Positions 61,035 to 64,000 of a stretch of DNA of 64,000 bases are shown here, in pieces. Under the pieces are notes generated by a model. It searched no databases, had not been told where the DNA came from, and saw only the letters and a list, made by a program, of their open reading frames with translations. This stretch comes from Chrysomallon squamiferum (taxonomy: Eukaryota > Mollusca > Gastropoda > Neomphalida > Peltospiridae), in assembly GCA_012295275.1 (NCBI GenBank), contig CM022674.1:17082237-17146236 (forward strand), written 5' to 3'. Both the position numbers and the translations under genes were made by a program. The stretch's first letter is position 1. Every line of letters begins with the position of its first letter.

Positions 61035-61189
61035 TATTTCATCCATGTAAACAAATATATTATCTATCGATGTACACTCTATGATTATATATGAATTTTA
61101 CTATAATATTAATAAAGGTATTACTTAACTGCATTTATTTGTTATTATTTATCTGATATCAGTTGAAAAATAAAAGGCATTTAAATTAC
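60119..61189. other. Intergenic with (ATCT)n
   Basis: Contains tetranucleotide (ATCT)n at about 60785-60825 and 60911-60995 followed by (AT)n, plus the fibrinogen-end repeat below. The last exon of the copy-A fibrinogen gene should lie here and is absent. Confidence 0.6.
60500..60620. repeat. Remnant of the fibrinogen-end minisatellite
   Basis: Three diverged copies of the unit seen at 48780-49165. The following 60640-60760 resembles 49440-49540 (the flank of the last exon in copy B), so the exon between them has been deleted here. Confidence 0.6.
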
Positions 61190-62791
<1,602 letters not shown>

Positions 62792-63250
62792 TTCATAAAT
62801 GGTAGCAATGTTGAAATGCATGTATCTCTTTTCAGAAATAAATTAATCTAATTACGTATAGAGAATTTAATCTTTATTTCAGAGAGCCAAATAAACTAGT
62901 AATTTCTTCTACTGTTTTCCAAGACACTGTCACTACCTAACTGAACTCTTCAAATATATTAAGTGTTTGACACAAGCTTCTGTTTTCAGTCCGCTGTTAA
63001 ATAAAACCTTTTCTAATAATTCCTGCAGCTTCTCTCGATTCAGCTGAAACATACAGAAGCCAAACATAACGGTAATCACATTCGGAGAACAAATATTTTA
63101 TGCTTTAGTGAATGTGGATCATTTAATTAATAATGAAGTGATTATTGATATTTTTGTGTAAGTTGTACTGATTCTTTCAATTCATCTGAAAGAAATAGAA
63201 GGCGAACAGAATTGTTTATTCGTATAACAGTCATAAGGGAAACGATCATT
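62792..63250 (-). promoter_or_regulatory. Putative 5' flank shared by PAN genes
   Basis: Conserved with 46741-47200 and 47355-47760, directly upstream of the PAN start codon, so it may hold 5' UTR and promoter. No specific site can be named. Confidence 0.3.
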
Positions 63251-63457
63251 TGAAATATGATTTGTTCTGTCTTGCTTCAGCGATTGGTTTAGGGCGAAGT
63301 GTTTGTTATCTTTCCTTTTGTTGCTGTATCTTTGTGGGTTTTTGTTACTGAGGGGAGTGTGTCTTTATATGGTTGTTTTGTTTATTGGTTACTGAGTCAT
63401 TTTGTTGCTTTTGTTGTTGCTTTTGTTGTTTGTAAGTGTATATCGTGTTGGATCTTG

Positions 63458-63645
63458 TAGGTTTAGAGGAAGCTAATATGTACATCTTATTAAATTTTTT
63501 AGTAATAGTAATTATAGTAATAGTATAGTAGGTTTAGAGGAAGCTAGTATGTACATATTGTTAATTTTTTAGAAGTAGTAATTGTAGTAACAGTAAAGTA
63601 GGTTTAGATGTAGCTAGTATCAACATTTTGTTAATTTTGTTCTAA
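63458..63645. repeat. 70-bp tandem repeat, about 2.7 copies
   Basis: Units begin with 'taggtttagaggaagcta' at 63458, 63529 and 63599, and are diverged. Confidence 0.8.
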
Positions 63646-63902
63646 TGTCACTAAACAAAAGTCAGATCAAATCACCTTTTCATACTGCTGATTGTGAAAA
63701 TGAGTCCATTCCATGGGATAAAAGTTATATCCCCCAGAAATGTTCTCGGACTGACTGGGATTTGAACGAGATCTTCACCCCGCACATTTTCCCATATCAA
63801 CAGCGTCTGAATTACAAAATAAATAAATAAATAAAATAAAAATATATAAATAAAGAAAGAAAGAAACAAACAAACAAACAAACAAACAAACAAACAAACA
63901 AA

Positions 63903-63945
<43 letters not shown>

Positions 63946-64000
63946 GTATAGTCAAGATACACCGACATTTAACAGGATTAATTATGTCTGTTTTTTTTTT
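63646..64000. other. Terminal spacer with AAAT/AAAC repeats
   Basis: (AAAT)n and (CAAA)n at about 63820-63945. Nothing gene-like. Confidence 0.6.

Overview
This is AT-rich, repeat-laden DNA from an animal nuclear genome. Coding information is split into short exons with GT-AG introns, and there are long (CT)n, (GT)n and (TTA)n microsatellites, tRNA-derived SINE heads, hAT, Tc1 and non-LTR remnants, and two 200-base N gaps (4796-4995 and 33834-34033) that mark scaffold joins. The SINE head, the KRBA2-like integrase fragment and the PAN plus fibrinogen-type lectin genes suggest a lophotrochozoan, most likely a mollusc. That is an inference from sequence style, not a database match.

Layout. 0-5 kb: the end of a non-LTR retrotransposon, then a broken ankyrin-repeat gene (-) holding an exact 1068-bp tandem duplication. 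5-8 kb: a degenerate satellite of about 40 bp. 8.3-10.7 kb: a disrupted gene (-) for an R/S/D/N-rich protein built on 18-residue repeats. 11.2-13.0 kb: the decayed C-terminal exon of a ZNFX1-like helicase (-). 13.7-15.7 kb: exons of an Ig-domain transmembrane receptor with a tyrosine-containing tail (+), broken in the middle.

17.6-46.2 kb is one very large inverted repeat. Left arm 17.6-31.6 kb and right arm 34.0-46.2 kb are mirror copies differing by roughly 2% in the exons compared by eye, with a 2.2-kb unpaired stretch plus an N gap at the centre. Each arm carries, from the centre outward: a receptor-type protein kinase gene; a non-autonomous hAT element directly upstream of the first exon of a second signalling gene (signal peptide, tail with YxN and YxxI/V motifs); a SINE; a retrotransposon end with a YADD motif; and, at the outer boundary, a foldback-like element (inverted tRNA-like modules tailed by 33-bp repeats). 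Both kinase copies share a TGA just after the beta-3 lysine. The arms are either a recent genomic palindrome or two haplotypes joined head to head by the assembler.

46.2-50.7 kb and 61-63 kb hold a small family of genes (-) encoding a signal peptide, a PAN/apple-type domain and a fibrinogen-related domain. Every copy is damaged: lost exons, stops, or invasion by the 33-bp array. Between them lie a parvovirus NS1-like helicase relic (52.3-52.9 kb), a gene with MRH-domain exons (53.7-57.0 kb) and a KRBA2-like integrase fragment (59.4-60.1 kb).

Across the window most recognisable genes are damaged copies of signalling or defence-type families embedded in repeats. The best candidates for working genes are the right-arm receptor-tail gene and the MRH gene, and both are incomplete.
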